Source: Paenibacillus silvae (GTDB lineage Bacteria; Bacillota; Bacilli; Paenibacillales; Paenibacillaceae). Taken from it: DNA of 64,000 nucleotides. The position numbers and the translations under genes are program-made. Every line of letters begins with the position of its first letter. Positions within the stretch are counted from its first letter, which is position 1. The stretch spans positions 241,222 through 305,221 of the forward strand of contig NZ_BMFU01000004.1 of NCBI RefSeq assembly GCF_014639235.1. Direction: 5' to 3'. Below, one piece after another: positions 15,578 to 23,239 of the stretch. The notes beneath the pieces were generated by a model, which ran no database searches, was not told where the DNA came from, and was given only the letters and a program-made list of their open reading frames with translations.

Positions 15578-16633
15578 TCATATATTATTTCGGCCGCGAA
15601 ACGTGCCCCACCGATTCAAAAGTAACTTTCCGGCCCAGAAAAGTGCCATACAGCCGAAGATCGGATACAGGATAGACAGCAGGGAGCTGAAGCCGAATTG
15701 GCTGAGTGAGTAACACAGCAGCATGATGGTTAATGTAATTAATCGGGGATGTACGGTGGTATGCTGTCTGAGCTGTAGTGTCATACCGTAGATGTCCGCA
15801 ACAAATGTTGTGAAAATTTCCATGAAAATCAGTGAAACATAGATCGATTGCACAACCCAGCCTAATTGAAAAGCAATGCTGCCCATCGGGATTTCGAACT
15901 GGGTGATGCCAGGCATATATGCCGACATAGCAAAGTGAGCTGCCATAAGCATAAAGCCTACGCCGATCCCGCCTGCGACTCCACCCCATTTCAGCGTAGT
16001 CCGATTGTGAATCTGATTGCCGACAGGCACAAGCACTGCTTGAGCAAGAGCGAGGTTGAAAGCAGTATATAGCAGTGGTGATACCCAGACCTGGATGGGA
16101 TTGTTATCTGTTGTAAGGGTGATAAAACGTAGCGCACCAGGGTGATGGACTGTGCTGAAAATCATCAGCAGTGATAACAGGAGCATCATTGGAACGACAA
16201 TGCTGTTCATTTGCAAAATAGCCTGCATCCCGCGTCCCAGAAGCAAATACGTGCCAATGAGAGTAATGATTAGACCCGTTTGATAGTGAAGACCCAGATG
16301 TTCCATAAAAACAGAGCCTGCTCCCGCAAGCATCACGCTGTTTACACCGATCAGTACGATAAGGGTGACCCAGGTAATCCATCCGCCAGCCTTTGGACCA
16401 AACAAATGTTTATTCAGGTCTTCATATGAACGGGAACCTGTATCATGAGCGATCAGCATCATCTTGGTGCCAAGCCAGACAAAGAGCATGGTGGACAATC
16501 CGATCGTGATCGTGGCCCACTTGCCATACTGTGTGAAAAATTGCAGTATTTCCTGTCCGGTAGCAAAGCCGGCGCCTACAACGGTTCCGATATAAGTGAA
16601 TGCAATCTGCAGCACCCGGAATGCCTGTTTCAT
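15578..16633 (-). CDS. ykvI: YkvI-family membrane transporter
   Basis: This 351-residue polytopic protein has about ten hydrophobic helices. The N-terminus IAFTYIGTVVGAGFATGQEILQFFTQYG has the unwound TM1 GxGxxxG-like pattern of LeuT-fold (APC/SSS-like) carriers. The whole sequence resembles B. subtilis YkvI. The substrate is unknown; related families carry amino acids with sodium or protons. The ATG at 16633 is preceded by GAAAGGGG. It is divergent from xpt across about 205 nt. It ends 92 nt before the cat leader; I saw no terminator between them, so readthrough into cat is possible. Confidence 0.82.
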   Translation of the reverse strand: MKQAFRVLQIAFTYIGTVVGAGFATGQEILQFFTQYGKWATITIGLSTMLFVWLGTKMMLIAHDTGSRSYEDLNKHLFGPKAGGWITWVTLIVLIGVNSVMLAGAGSVFMEHLGLHYQTGLIITLIGTYLLLGRGMQAILQMNSIVVPMMLLLSLLMIFSTVHHPGALRFITLTTDNNPIQVWVSPLLYTAFNLALAQAVLVPVGNQIHNRTTLKWGGVAGGIGVGFMLMAAHFAMSAYMPGITQFEIPMGSIAFQLGWVVQSIYVSLIFMEIFTTFVADIYGMTLQLRQHTTVHPRLITLTIMLLCYSLSQFGFSSLLSILYPIFGCMALFWAGKLLLNRWGTFRGRNNI

Positions 16634-16838
16634 GTGTTTCCCCTTTCAGGTCCCGGGATTTATTTGGACATGCGGGTACCATAGTACAAGGTATGCTTGA
16701 CCCATAAAAGTCATGACAGCAGGATGAGTCAGGGTGAAAATTAATACTGTTATATTGAGGTGTGCCGGATTTCGCTTGAACTTGCAACGGGAAATATGAT
16801 ACTTTAAACCTCATAGGATAGGCTTGGGAGGTCAAATC

Positions 16839-17420
16839 ATGGATATATTAAAACAACGAATTTTAGAAGAAGGAGTCGTCATCTCGGATCAGGTCTTGAA
16901 GCTGGATGGGCTGCTGAATCATCAGATTGATCCTGCATTAACGATGGAGATGGGACGGCGGTTTGCTGCGCGTTTTCGCGAGAGTGGTGTGACACGAGTG
17001 ATTACAGTGGAATCCTCAGGCATTCCAGTTGCTTTTGCCGCAGCGCATGAGCTGGGGGTACCCCTGGTATTTGCCCGTCGCAAAAAAACGCTCTTAGCCG
17101 ATCCTGATGCCTACTGCGAACGTGTACCATCCTTTACAAAAGGGATCGTAACCGACATTATGGTGTCTCGCGAATTTATTCATGAAAATGACCGAATTCT
17201 GTTCATCGATGATATTATTGCGAATGGAGACGCCGCTCGCGGTGTCATCAAAATTATCGAACGTTCCGGCGCGGAGCTGGTTGGCTTCGGTGTAGTTGTG
17301 GAGAAGTGCTTCCAGGCTGGGGCGCGTACGATTCGAGAGCAGGGGATTCCGGTGGAAGCCCTTGTACGCATCCGTTCACTAAATAACGGCACCGTGCAAT
17401 TTGACGATAACGAAATGTGA
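16839..17420 (+). CDS. xpt: Xanthine phosphoribosyltransferase
   Basis: The 193-residue enzyme converts xanthine plus PRPP to XMP in purine salvage. It carries the PRPP-binding loop ILFIDDIIANGDAARG and the purine-specific N-terminus MDILKQRILEEGVVISDQVLKLDGLLNHQIDP as in B. subtilis Xpt. The ATG at 16839 has GGGAGGT 6 nt upstream; an in-frame TTG at 16824 lies inside the ribosome-binding region. Unlike B. subtilis, no pbuX permease gene follows and I find no purine riboswitch core upstream. Confidence 0.95.
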   Translation: MDILKQRILEEGVVISDQVLKLDGLLNHQIDPALTMEMGRRFAARFRESGVTRVITVESSGIPVAFAAAHELGVPLVFARRKKTLLADPDAYCERVPSFTKGIVTDIMVSREFIHENDRILFIDDIIANGDAARGVIKIIERSGAELVGFGVVVEKCFQAGARTIREQGIPVEALVRIRSLNNGTVQFDDNEM

Positions 17421-17460
17421 CATTTTGAAGGAAATAGGGCCTAATTTTCGAACTTTGCCT

Positions 17461-17488
17461 TTGCATGGCTGCGGATTTCCTTTATAAT
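17461..17488 (+). promoter_or_regulatory. Sigma-A promoter of the 109-residue protein gene
   Basis: TTGCAT at 17461-17466 and TATAAT at 17483-17488 have a spacer of 16, just downstream of xpt. Confidence 0.65.
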
Positions 17489-17518
17489 GAGGGTATGTTA
17501 GGGAGAGGAGGCAACACC

Positions 17519-17848
17519 ATGGGGAACCAACCGGCAACAGACCAATTTTTTATTGATAAGCTGGCGGAATCGAAAGTTCATTTTGAACGTGCCCTGGATT
17601 GTAAACATACGGAATTCGATGACCTTTATCCCTATATGATTGAACATCCTCAATTTTTCTGGTACAAACGCTATGTTGCCTGGTCAGAACTGCTGACGAT
17701 TGTAGGCTTGTGTGAAGAGTTGTCCTTCTCTTGGAAAGAACAATTTACACCGCACCAAGTAGAGTACCTTGAAGAACGTGTGATGTCCGCCAAAGTGCTT
17801 GATTTTTGGTTCGAGAAGAACGACAGCAAAGAGCACGCGCAGCGGTAA
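17519..17848 (+). CDS. Conserved small cytosolic protein, function unknown
   Basis: The protein has 109 residues and starts at an ATG with GAGAGGAGG 7 nt upstream; an upstream in-frame GTG-type extension overlaps the promoter and is rejected. It is rich in aromatic residues (DQFFIDKLAESKVHFERAL, YPYMIEHPQFFWYKRYVAWSELLTIVGLCEELSFSWKEQF) and predicted helical, without a signal or membrane helix. I recognise no domain. It has its own promoter and terminator and is monocistronic. Confidence 0.75.
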   Translation: MGNQPATDQFFIDKLAESKVHFERALDCKHTEFDDLYPYMIEHPQFFWYKRYVAWSELLTIVGLCEELSFSWKEQFTPHQVEYLEERVMSAKVLDFWFEKNDSKEHAQR

Positions 17849-17901
17849 CTCTCAGTCGGGATATTTTCTTCGAATGACATGACAGTCCAATACAGTCACG
17901 T

Positions 17902-17937
17902 GAGACCTAAATGAATTTTCATTTAGGTCTCTTTTTG
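17902..17937 (+). terminator. Terminator after the 109-residue protein gene
   Basis: GAGACCTAAATG pairs with CATTTAGGTCTC around an AATTTT loop, followed by TTTTT. Confidence 0.92.
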
Positions 17938-17967
17938 TAAACGAATTTGAATATAGGAGTTCAAAAC

Positions 17968-18186
17968 ATGATTAGTGATTCAGAGTTGGATGCCCTGCGA
18001 TTGTCAGGGGAAAAGGTAAGAGTTGTACGGGACGAGCTGGAGTCTAACGATGTGACCGGCATTGTGGTGGCCTGGGATGATGAGCAGGTGTTGATTCGCC
18101 GTCAAAATCGTCGTGTGGTGAAGCTGGACCGCCGTTATCGGTATCAGCTGTTCAGCGAGCCTCGTCAAAGTGTTCTTGAGGAATAA
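17968..18186 (+). CDS. 72-residue conserved protein, function unknown
   Basis: The ATG at 17968 has AGGAGT 7 nt upstream. The sequence is highly charged with beta-strand character: GEKVRVVRDELESNDVTGIVVAWDDEQVLIRRQNRRVVKLDRRYRYQLF. It looks like a small SH3- or Sm-like barrel with a basic C-terminal strand, which could suit nucleic-acid binding (inference only). No family is recognised with confidence. Confidence 0.7.
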   Translation: MISDSELDALRLSGEKVRVVRDELESNDVTGIVVAWDDEQVLIRRQNRRVVKLDRRYRYQLFSEPRQSVLEE

Positions 18187-18314
18187 AGAAGTTTATTAGG
18201 ACGAAATGCTTGGAATTACCATCATAACTTGGCATAATTGCCGCCCGGCCGAGAGAAGATAGGTACAGTGGAATAATTCGCTGTATTGACAGCCGAAAGG
18301 GTGTGGTGTAAGCA

Positions 18315-18644
18315 ATGACATTGATGAATGATAAAGTTCATGCGTACAAGGACCAGATTGGCGCATTAAGCGATGTACTGCCGGATGTGGTGCGGTCGTA
18401 TCACGAGTTTACAGGGGAGTGCTTCCAGCCAGGTGTGCTTGATGCCAAAACAAAGCAGCTGATTGCGCTGGGCATCGGCCTGTTTGCCAACAATGAAGTA
18501 TGTACGTTCTATCATGTACAGGAGGCCCGCTCCAAGGGAGCGACCGATCAGGAGATTATGGAGACGGTAGCTGTCGCTGGGGCTGTTGGAGGCGGACATG
18601 CCTTATCGCAAGGGGCTATGCGTGTGCAGAAGGCGCTGCATTAG
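18315..18644 (+). CDS. Carboxymuconolactone decarboxylase (AhpD-like) family protein
   Basis: The 109-residue helical protein contains the CMD-family core LDAKTKQLIALGIGLFANNEVCTFYHVQEARSKGATDQEIMETVAVAGAVGGG. AhpD-type members use a CxxC pair with a downstream His; here only one Cys remains (EVCTFYH), with His four residues after it. The first Cys is missing, so a classical disulfide relay is unlikely and a peroxidase role is doubtful. The length fits single-domain CMD proteins. It lies alone between the 72-residue protein gene and a bidirectional terminator. Confidence 0.85.
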   Translation: MTLMNDKVHAYKDQIGALSDVLPDVVRSYHEFTGECFQPGVLDAKTKQLIALGIGLFANNEVCTFYHVQEARSKGATDQEIMETVAVAGAVGGGHALSQGAMRVQKALH

Positions 18645-18680
18645 TCCATTATAGACATGTACATGTTCCGAAAAAAGAAA

Positions 18681-18714
18681 GGAGGCTCTGGCATATACCA
18701 GAGCCTCTCTTTTG
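18681..18714. terminator. Bidirectional terminator
   Basis: AGGCTCTGG/CCAGAGCCT is a perfect stem with a 6-nt loop, flanked by A-rich and T-rich sequence between converging genes. Confidence 0.93.
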
Positions 18715-18723
18715 TATAAAGTT

Positions 18724-19194
18724 TTAGATTTTTCCAATCATTTTATTGTACATAAATTGACCTGTAACCCGTCTGGCTGTCACATAACGATCGTTAAAGT
18801 AAGGGTTGGAGAGCTTGGTAATGCTGACTCCTTTGCTGCTGGACGCGTGTGCAAATTGACCTCCACCGATGTATACACCTGCATGTGAGATGCCTTTGCC
18901 TGTTGTGTTGAAAAATACCAGGTCGCCTGTACGAATATTGGTTTTGGCTACCGGTGTGCCCGCTTTGGCCTGCTGCTGTGAAGTGCGCGGCAGTTCAATG
19001 CTGTATTTGTTAAAAAGATATCTCATGAACCCGGAACAATCGAAGCCAGCCATGGTTGTGCCGCCCCATTTGTACGGGATGCCTGTCATATTGTTAACCA
19101 TTGTATTAATAGTGCTTGCCTCTGTGCTTGTTGCCCCGGATGTAAATAGTACAGCAGCTCCAAAAATGGAAATAATCAGTTTTTTCAAAATCAA
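18724..19194 (-). CDS. Secreted NlpC/P60 peptidoglycan endopeptidase
   Basis: The 156-residue precursor has an N-terminal signal peptide (MILKKLIISIFGAAVLFTSGATSTEAS) followed directly by an NlpC/P60 domain. Catalytic Cys is in FDCSGFMRYLF and His in ISHAGVYIGGG, with a third polar residue near FAHASSSKGV. No LysM or SH3 domain is present, so this is a minimal secreted hydrolase. Family members cleave D-Glu-meso-Dap bonds in stem peptides. The gene faces a 540-nt AT-rich region shared with pelA. Confidence 0.9.
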   Translation of the reverse strand: MILKKLIISIFGAAVLFTSGATSTEASTINTMVNNMTGIPYKWGGTTMAGFDCSGFMRYLFNKYSIELPRTSQQQAKAGTPVAKTNIRTGDLVFFNTTGKGISHAGVYIGGGQFAHASSSKGVSITKLSNPYFNDRYVTARRVTGQFMYNKMIGKI

Positions 19195-19757
19195 TGTTCT
19201 CCCTTCGATGCCTACGGAGTTAGCTAAGGGTTCGGTAGAAGGTTCCCTATATTTCCTATGTATAAGAATAATTCACCCAAAATGGTTCCCCCGTTTTCAA
19301 TCCTGAAACTCGGCAAATGAATAATTAAGTTTTTGTAACTATTTGAAACTATATTGCATAAATGCGTAAATGTCAAACCCGTTTGTAAAGCTTCTTTTCG
19401 ATTCAATGTTAGCGGAATTATTGATTTTCGTCATAATTAGGTTGAAATTTCGACAGTAAAGATTACAAAAAAGTCATTAATGTTTAACCGAATACGGAAA
19501 TGGTTATTAACCCAATTTGTCAAGAGTTAAAAGTTGGATGAGTGAATATTGGTATTAAGTGAAAAATTGAGTTTTGTTGCATATATTGACAAAAATTATT
19601 TTATTGCATATCATGAATTTAATAATGAAAATTATGTATTTAAATAGAATTTATTGGTTTATTTTTGGGGTGCATCGAAGCATACCATGAAATATTAATC
19701 AGTAGATAGACATGTGAAAGAGCGATTATATTTGTGAATTGGGGAGCGTGTTGTCTT
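19195..19757. other. AT-rich divergent region between the NlpC/P60 gene and pelA
   Basis: No gene is supported here. It contains the pelA promoter with flanking TTGCATAT direct repeats. A TGTAAC-N4-TGAAAC sequence around 19336-19351 resembles, but does not fit, a WalR site. The remainder is AT-rich without clear structure. Confidence 0.6.
19577..19614 (+). promoter_or_regulatory. pelA promoter with direct repeats
   Basis: TTGACA (19586-19591) and TATCAT (19609-19614) are spaced by 17. TTGCATAT occurs at 19577-19584 and again at 19604-19611, bracketing the -35 and overlapping the -10. This is a candidate regulator site. Confidence 0.65.
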
Positions 19758-20711
19758 TTGAAAGCAAAAAAATTGGTTACGTTTGTACTGGCGTGTTCGA
19801 TGGTTTTTTCCGGGGTGGGAATGTCAATTTTACCCACAGCAACCGTATCTGCTGCTGATGCCTCAGGTACAACAGCAAGTATGTCTGATATTCTGAAAAA
19901 CCAGCGTGCCGATGGGGGGTGGAGAAAGGATTACAGCCAGACATCGGGGGAGTGGGCCAAATCAACAATTGATAACAAAGCTACATACTCAGAGATTAGA
20001 AGACTCGCAAGTGAATTCAAAAAAACAAATGATCCGCGATACTCGGCTGCAGCAATCAAGGGCATTAACTTTTTGCTGAATATGCAGTATTCGAATGGCG
20101 GATGGCCGCAGGTTTACCAGAGCTCTGGTTATCATAAACATATTACGTATAATGACGACGCTATGATTAATGTGATGTACATGCTTGATGAGGTTGCGGG
20201 GCGCAAAGGAGACTTCTCCTTTATCGACAGTTCACTCGCAAATCGCAGTAAAAATGCGGTATCCAAAGGTGTGGATGCTATCCTGAATACACAGGTTGTA
20301 TCCGGTGGCAAGCTTACGGCCTGGGGCCAGCAGCATGATTCGAGTTCACTTAAACCAGCGGGAGCCAGAATCTATGAGGTGCCTTCATTAACGGCAGCTG
20401 AAAGTGTAAACATTGTGAAGTTTCTGAAAACCAGACCGGCCAATTCCAGAATTACAGCCTCCATCAAAGGTGCAGAAGCTTGGTTTAACAAAGTGAAAAT
20501 TACAGGTTATCGCTATGAAAGAGCCAATGGAGACAGCCGGATTATTGCGGATTCAAATGCAGCACCAATCTGGGCGCGTTTTTATGAACTTGGCACAGAC
20601 AAACCAATCTTTGTTGGTCGGGATGGGATTGTGAAATACAAGCTTAGTGATATTGAAAAGGAAAGAAGAGGCGGGTATGCATGGTATGGCAGCTGGCCGT
20701 CCAAGCTGTAA
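19758..20711 (+). CDS. pelA: Secreted pectate lyase, polysaccharide lyase family 10
   Basis: The roughly 317-residue precursor has a signal peptide ending near TVSAAD. The PL10 catalytic module runs from SDILKNQRADGGWRKDY to the C-terminus, with conserved NGGWPQVYQ, YHKHITYNDDAMINVMYML, a WGQQHD segment and YEVPSLTAAESVNIVKFL. It cleaves polygalacturonate by calcium-dependent beta-elimination outside the cell. I favour the TTG at 19758 because it gives a normal KAKK signal-peptide start behind GGGGAG; a GTG at 19734 is the alternative. The 5' leader is about 140 nt. A strong terminator follows. Confidence 0.92.
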   Translation: MKAKKLVTFVLACSMVFSGVGMSILPTATVSAADASGTTASMSDILKNQRADGGWRKDYSQTSGEWAKSTIDNKATYSEIRRLASEFKKTNDPRYSAAAIKGINFLLNMQYSNGGWPQVYQSSGYHKHITYNDDAMINVMYMLDEVAGRKGDFSFIDSSLANRSKNAVSKGVDAILNTQVVSGGKLTAWGQQHDSSSLKPAGARIYEVPSLTAAESVNIVKFLKTRPANSRITASIKGAEAWFNKVKITGYRYERANGDSRIIADSNAAPIWARFYELGTDKPIFVGRDGIVKYKLSDIEKERRGGYAWYGSWPSKL

Positions 20712-20761
20712 TCATGCAGCGCTCAGCTATTGCAGCTCCAGTATAAATCTAGCCAGATTAT

Positions 20762-20812
20762 ACAAGTGCGAACCGGATATGAATCCGGTTTGCGCTTGTT
20801 GGTTTTATTTTA
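20762..20812 (+). terminator. Terminator after pelA
   Basis: A 17-bp stem with two G-U pairs and an ATGA loop starts at ACAAGTGCGAACCGGAT and is followed by GGTTTTATTTT. Confidence 0.92.
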
Positions 20813-20884
20813 GTGTTGACAAGAGAAAAGGTGCATGATATATTATTTCTTGTCGCCGATATTAATTGGTGAGACACAAAATAT

Positions 20885-20969
<85 letters not shown>

Positions 20970-20980
20970 TTACAAAAAAA

Positions 20981-21018
20981 AGCTCTTTCAGGATCATCTG
21001 AAAGAGCTTTTTTTATTT
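20981..21018. terminator. Terminator after tRNA-Leu
   Basis: AGCTCTTTCAG/CTGAAAGAGCT is a perfect 11-bp stem with a 6-nt loop between A and T runs. Confidence 0.95.
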
Positions 21019-21106
21019 TTTTGGATCAAGGAATCGTGATGATTCTATGTTCCTGGCTTCCATTTGGGCGTCGTTGTACTGTCAAAAATGTAGCAAACGG
21101 TGGCAT

Positions 21107-23053
21107 TTAAAAGGAGGCCGTCACTGTAATGTTATCCATATTCGGTCCCTCTGTCCCTGTTGTGACAATTCGAAGGGTGTTCATCCCTGAGTTCATAGGG
21201 ACTTGAACGATTTTCTCACCCCATGTCGACCAGCTGCCTGTTGCACTGAAGGGTTCATTGCTGAGTATTTTGGTACCGTTTACATAAATGTCGAGAGTGC
21301 GTGTGCCGCTTTCCAATGCGTAACGAAACTTTACGTTTTTGGTGCCAGTCGTCATGTTATTGATGTTATTCCATTCAATGGATGAGCCTGTTAAAGCGTT
21401 AAAATTTACATATCCGGTACCTGTATAACCGGGGTAGATGGTTTCGATAACTGCATTTGTCAACTGAGTGCTGCTCTCGGCTTCATAGGTTGTGCCTGTG
21501 CCCGGAGACGAAGAAGTGTTAGAAAACTGCCAGTAATCGAAGTTGAAAAGTTGACCTGATCCGCTGCCAGTAAAGACTAGAAAGACATTTCGGACCCCTG
21601 TTGCCCCGGTAACGGCGGTTTCGACTTCCAGCCAGTTCTGTGAACCGCCAGTAGTAGGGACATTCAGAGTGCCAGCGAGAGGACCGGAGACACTATCCAG
21701 ACGAATCTCGATTTTTCCTCCGCCGGATGCAGAAGCAACATGGGCTTTAAAAGTCTGAGCTCCGCCGGAACCAAAATCTGCTTTACTTACCGCGACCCAA
21801 TCTCCATTGTGTATCTGGGTTACCTGCTGATTGTTTATTGGACCGCCAGGTGCATTCGAATTTTCCGTCTGAATCCCGCCATTCCAGGCAAAGGTCTCTG
21901 CTTCGACACGGTTATATGGATTCAGATTGGATACCTGGGGAACTCCAGCATAATTCGCAGTTACTTCCTGGATTGTACCGTTGGTATTGTGCTGCAATTT
22001 GTTAATATGCGGTGAGCGATAACCCTTTTCTGAACCATATAGAGCCAGACTAACGGTTTGAGCGTGATACACGACGTACCATTCATTATTGAATTGAAAC
22101 ACCGAATGGTGGTGGTTGCCGCCTGCACCAAAGAATACCCCCGGGTTTTTCAGAAAATGGCCTTCGTATGTAAAGGGGCCCATGGGGCTGGAGCTTACCA
22201 TATATCCAATTTCGCCTGGGGGAATGTTGGATGGGTGTACGCCGCCAAAGTTAATACAATAGGAGTAATAATACTTACCATTGTATTTATGAATGCCCGA
22301 GTCCTCCAGAATAAAGGGAGCATCAATTGTTGATGCGCTGCCAACTACACTGGTCATATCGGCACCGAGTTTGATAACCCGGGCTGTTTTGGGATTGGCT
22401 CGCTGCTCCTGAGTGGGGTTCGAGCCGCCGGGAATTCCACCGCCTGCATACAAATATCCTGTCCCATCGTCGTCCACAAAAACAGCAGGGTCGAAAAGCC
22501 AAACCACGCCTGCCATGCCCGGGGTATTCGTTGTTAAAAGGGCTTTGCCAATTGGATCTGTCCACGGCCCAACAGGACTATCTGCCGTTAGAACACCGAT
22601 ACCGCCAGTACCGTTAGCAAAGTAAAGGAAAAACTTGTCTTTGCCATTGATATTTTTGACTGCAGCTGCGGGGGCCCAGGATGCGCCTGCCCATTTGGCT
22701 ATCCCTTGTCCACCGTTTGCTCCGTTCGCACCGGCAACGGGAATAGCTCCGTGATCTGTCCAGTTCACCATGTCGGCAGACGAGATAACAAATACGCTTT
22801 TCAAATTGGCAAAAGTGTTATCCTTGATGGAGCCATCGCTGTTGTACTCATAATTGTCACTGGACATGTAGAGATAGACACGTCCGTTATAGGTTAAGGC
22901 AAAAGGATCGGCTCCGAGATGATGATCGATTAGCGGATTTGCATTTCCGATCTGTTTGGCGATGGCGGAGCTTGCAGCAGAGGCCTGATTTATGGGCACA
23001 CAACTTAGAATTAATGCAATGACAAGAAGCGTGATTCCACATAATCTGTACAT
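21107..23053 (-). CDS. xynD: Secreted GH43 arabinoxylan arabinofuranohydrolase with two C-terminal CBMs
   Basis: The 648-residue precursor has a signal peptide (MYRLCGITLLVIALILSCVP...ASA). The GH43 five-bladed propeller has the catalytic base Asp in HHLGADPFALTYNG, the pKa Asp in FDPAVFVDDDGTGYLY and the acid Glu in ILEDSGIHKYNGKYYY. The late GNHHHSVFQFNNEWYVVYH is typical of the B. subtilis XynD (AXH-m2,3) group. A CBM6 starts near residue 380 (RVEAETFAWNGGIQ), and a last CBM of about 125 residues closely resembles the module on the neighbouring XynC. It would remove arabinose side chains from arabinoxylan. It lies downstream of xynC on the same strand; AAGGAGG precedes the start. Confidence 0.92.
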   Translation of the reverse strand: MYRLCGITLLVIALILSCVPINQASAASSAIAKQIGNANPLIDHHLGADPFALTYNGRVYLYMSSDNYEYNSDGSIKDNTFANLKSVFVISSADMVNWTDHGAIPVAGANGANGGQGIAKWAGASWAPAAAVKNINGKDKFFLYFANGTGGIGVLTADSPVGPWTDPIGKALLTTNTPGMAGVVWLFDPAVFVDDDGTGYLYAGGGIPGGSNPTQEQRANPKTARVIKLGADMTSVVGSASTIDAPFILEDSGIHKYNGKYYYSYCINFGGVHPSNIPPGEIGYMVSSSPMGPFTYEGHFLKNPGVFFGAGGNHHHSVFQFNNEWYVVYHAQTVSLALYGSEKGYRSPHINKLQHNTNGTIQEVTANYAGVPQVSNLNPYNRVEAETFAWNGGIQTENSNAPGGPINNQQVTQIHNGDWVAVSKADFGSGGAQTFKAHVASASGGGKIEIRLDSVSGPLAGTLNVPTTGGSQNWLEVETAVTGATGVRNVFLVFTGSGSGQLFNFDYWQFSNTSSSPGTGTTYEAESSTQLTNAVIETIYPGYTGTGYVNFNALTGSSIEWNNINNMTTGTKNVKFRYALESGTRTLDIYVNGTKILSNEPFSATGSWSTWGEKIVQVPMNSGMNTLRIVTTGTEGPNMDNITVTASF

Positions 23054-23096
23054 TAAGTTTTATCCTCCTTAAAAAAAGTTGGTATGTGATAAATAA

Positions 23097-23142
23097 CCCC
23101 GTGCATCAGCTAATTGGTATGTAGTACCTGCTGAACACGGGG
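23097..23142 (-). other. Structured spacer between xynC and xynD
   Basis: CCCCGTG (23097-23103) pairs with CACGGGG (23136-23142), and CAGC pairs with GCTG inside. On the transcribed strand no T run follows, so it is more likely an mRNA processing, stability or attenuation element than a simple terminator. Confidence 0.5.
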
Positions 23143-23239
23143 CTTGGCTAATTATTGCCTTGATTAAAAAGGGAGAATCCAATGCGGGTTATCAGACTTG
23201 TCCTAAACAACACAGTAAAATAAAGAATGATTGCTGTAT

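Noticed and set aside
14772..15590. Transposon-borne chloramphenicol resistance
   Set aside because: No terminal inverted repeats, transposase or target duplications are visible around catA.
16640..16838. Purine (guanine) riboswitch before xpt, as in B. subtilis
   Set aside because: The conserved TATAA...GG and TCTACC core elements are not present in the 205-nt spacer.
19330..19355. WalR-like TGTAAC..TGAAAC near the NlpC/P60 gene
   Set aside because: The spacing is 4 nt and the second half deviates from the consensus.
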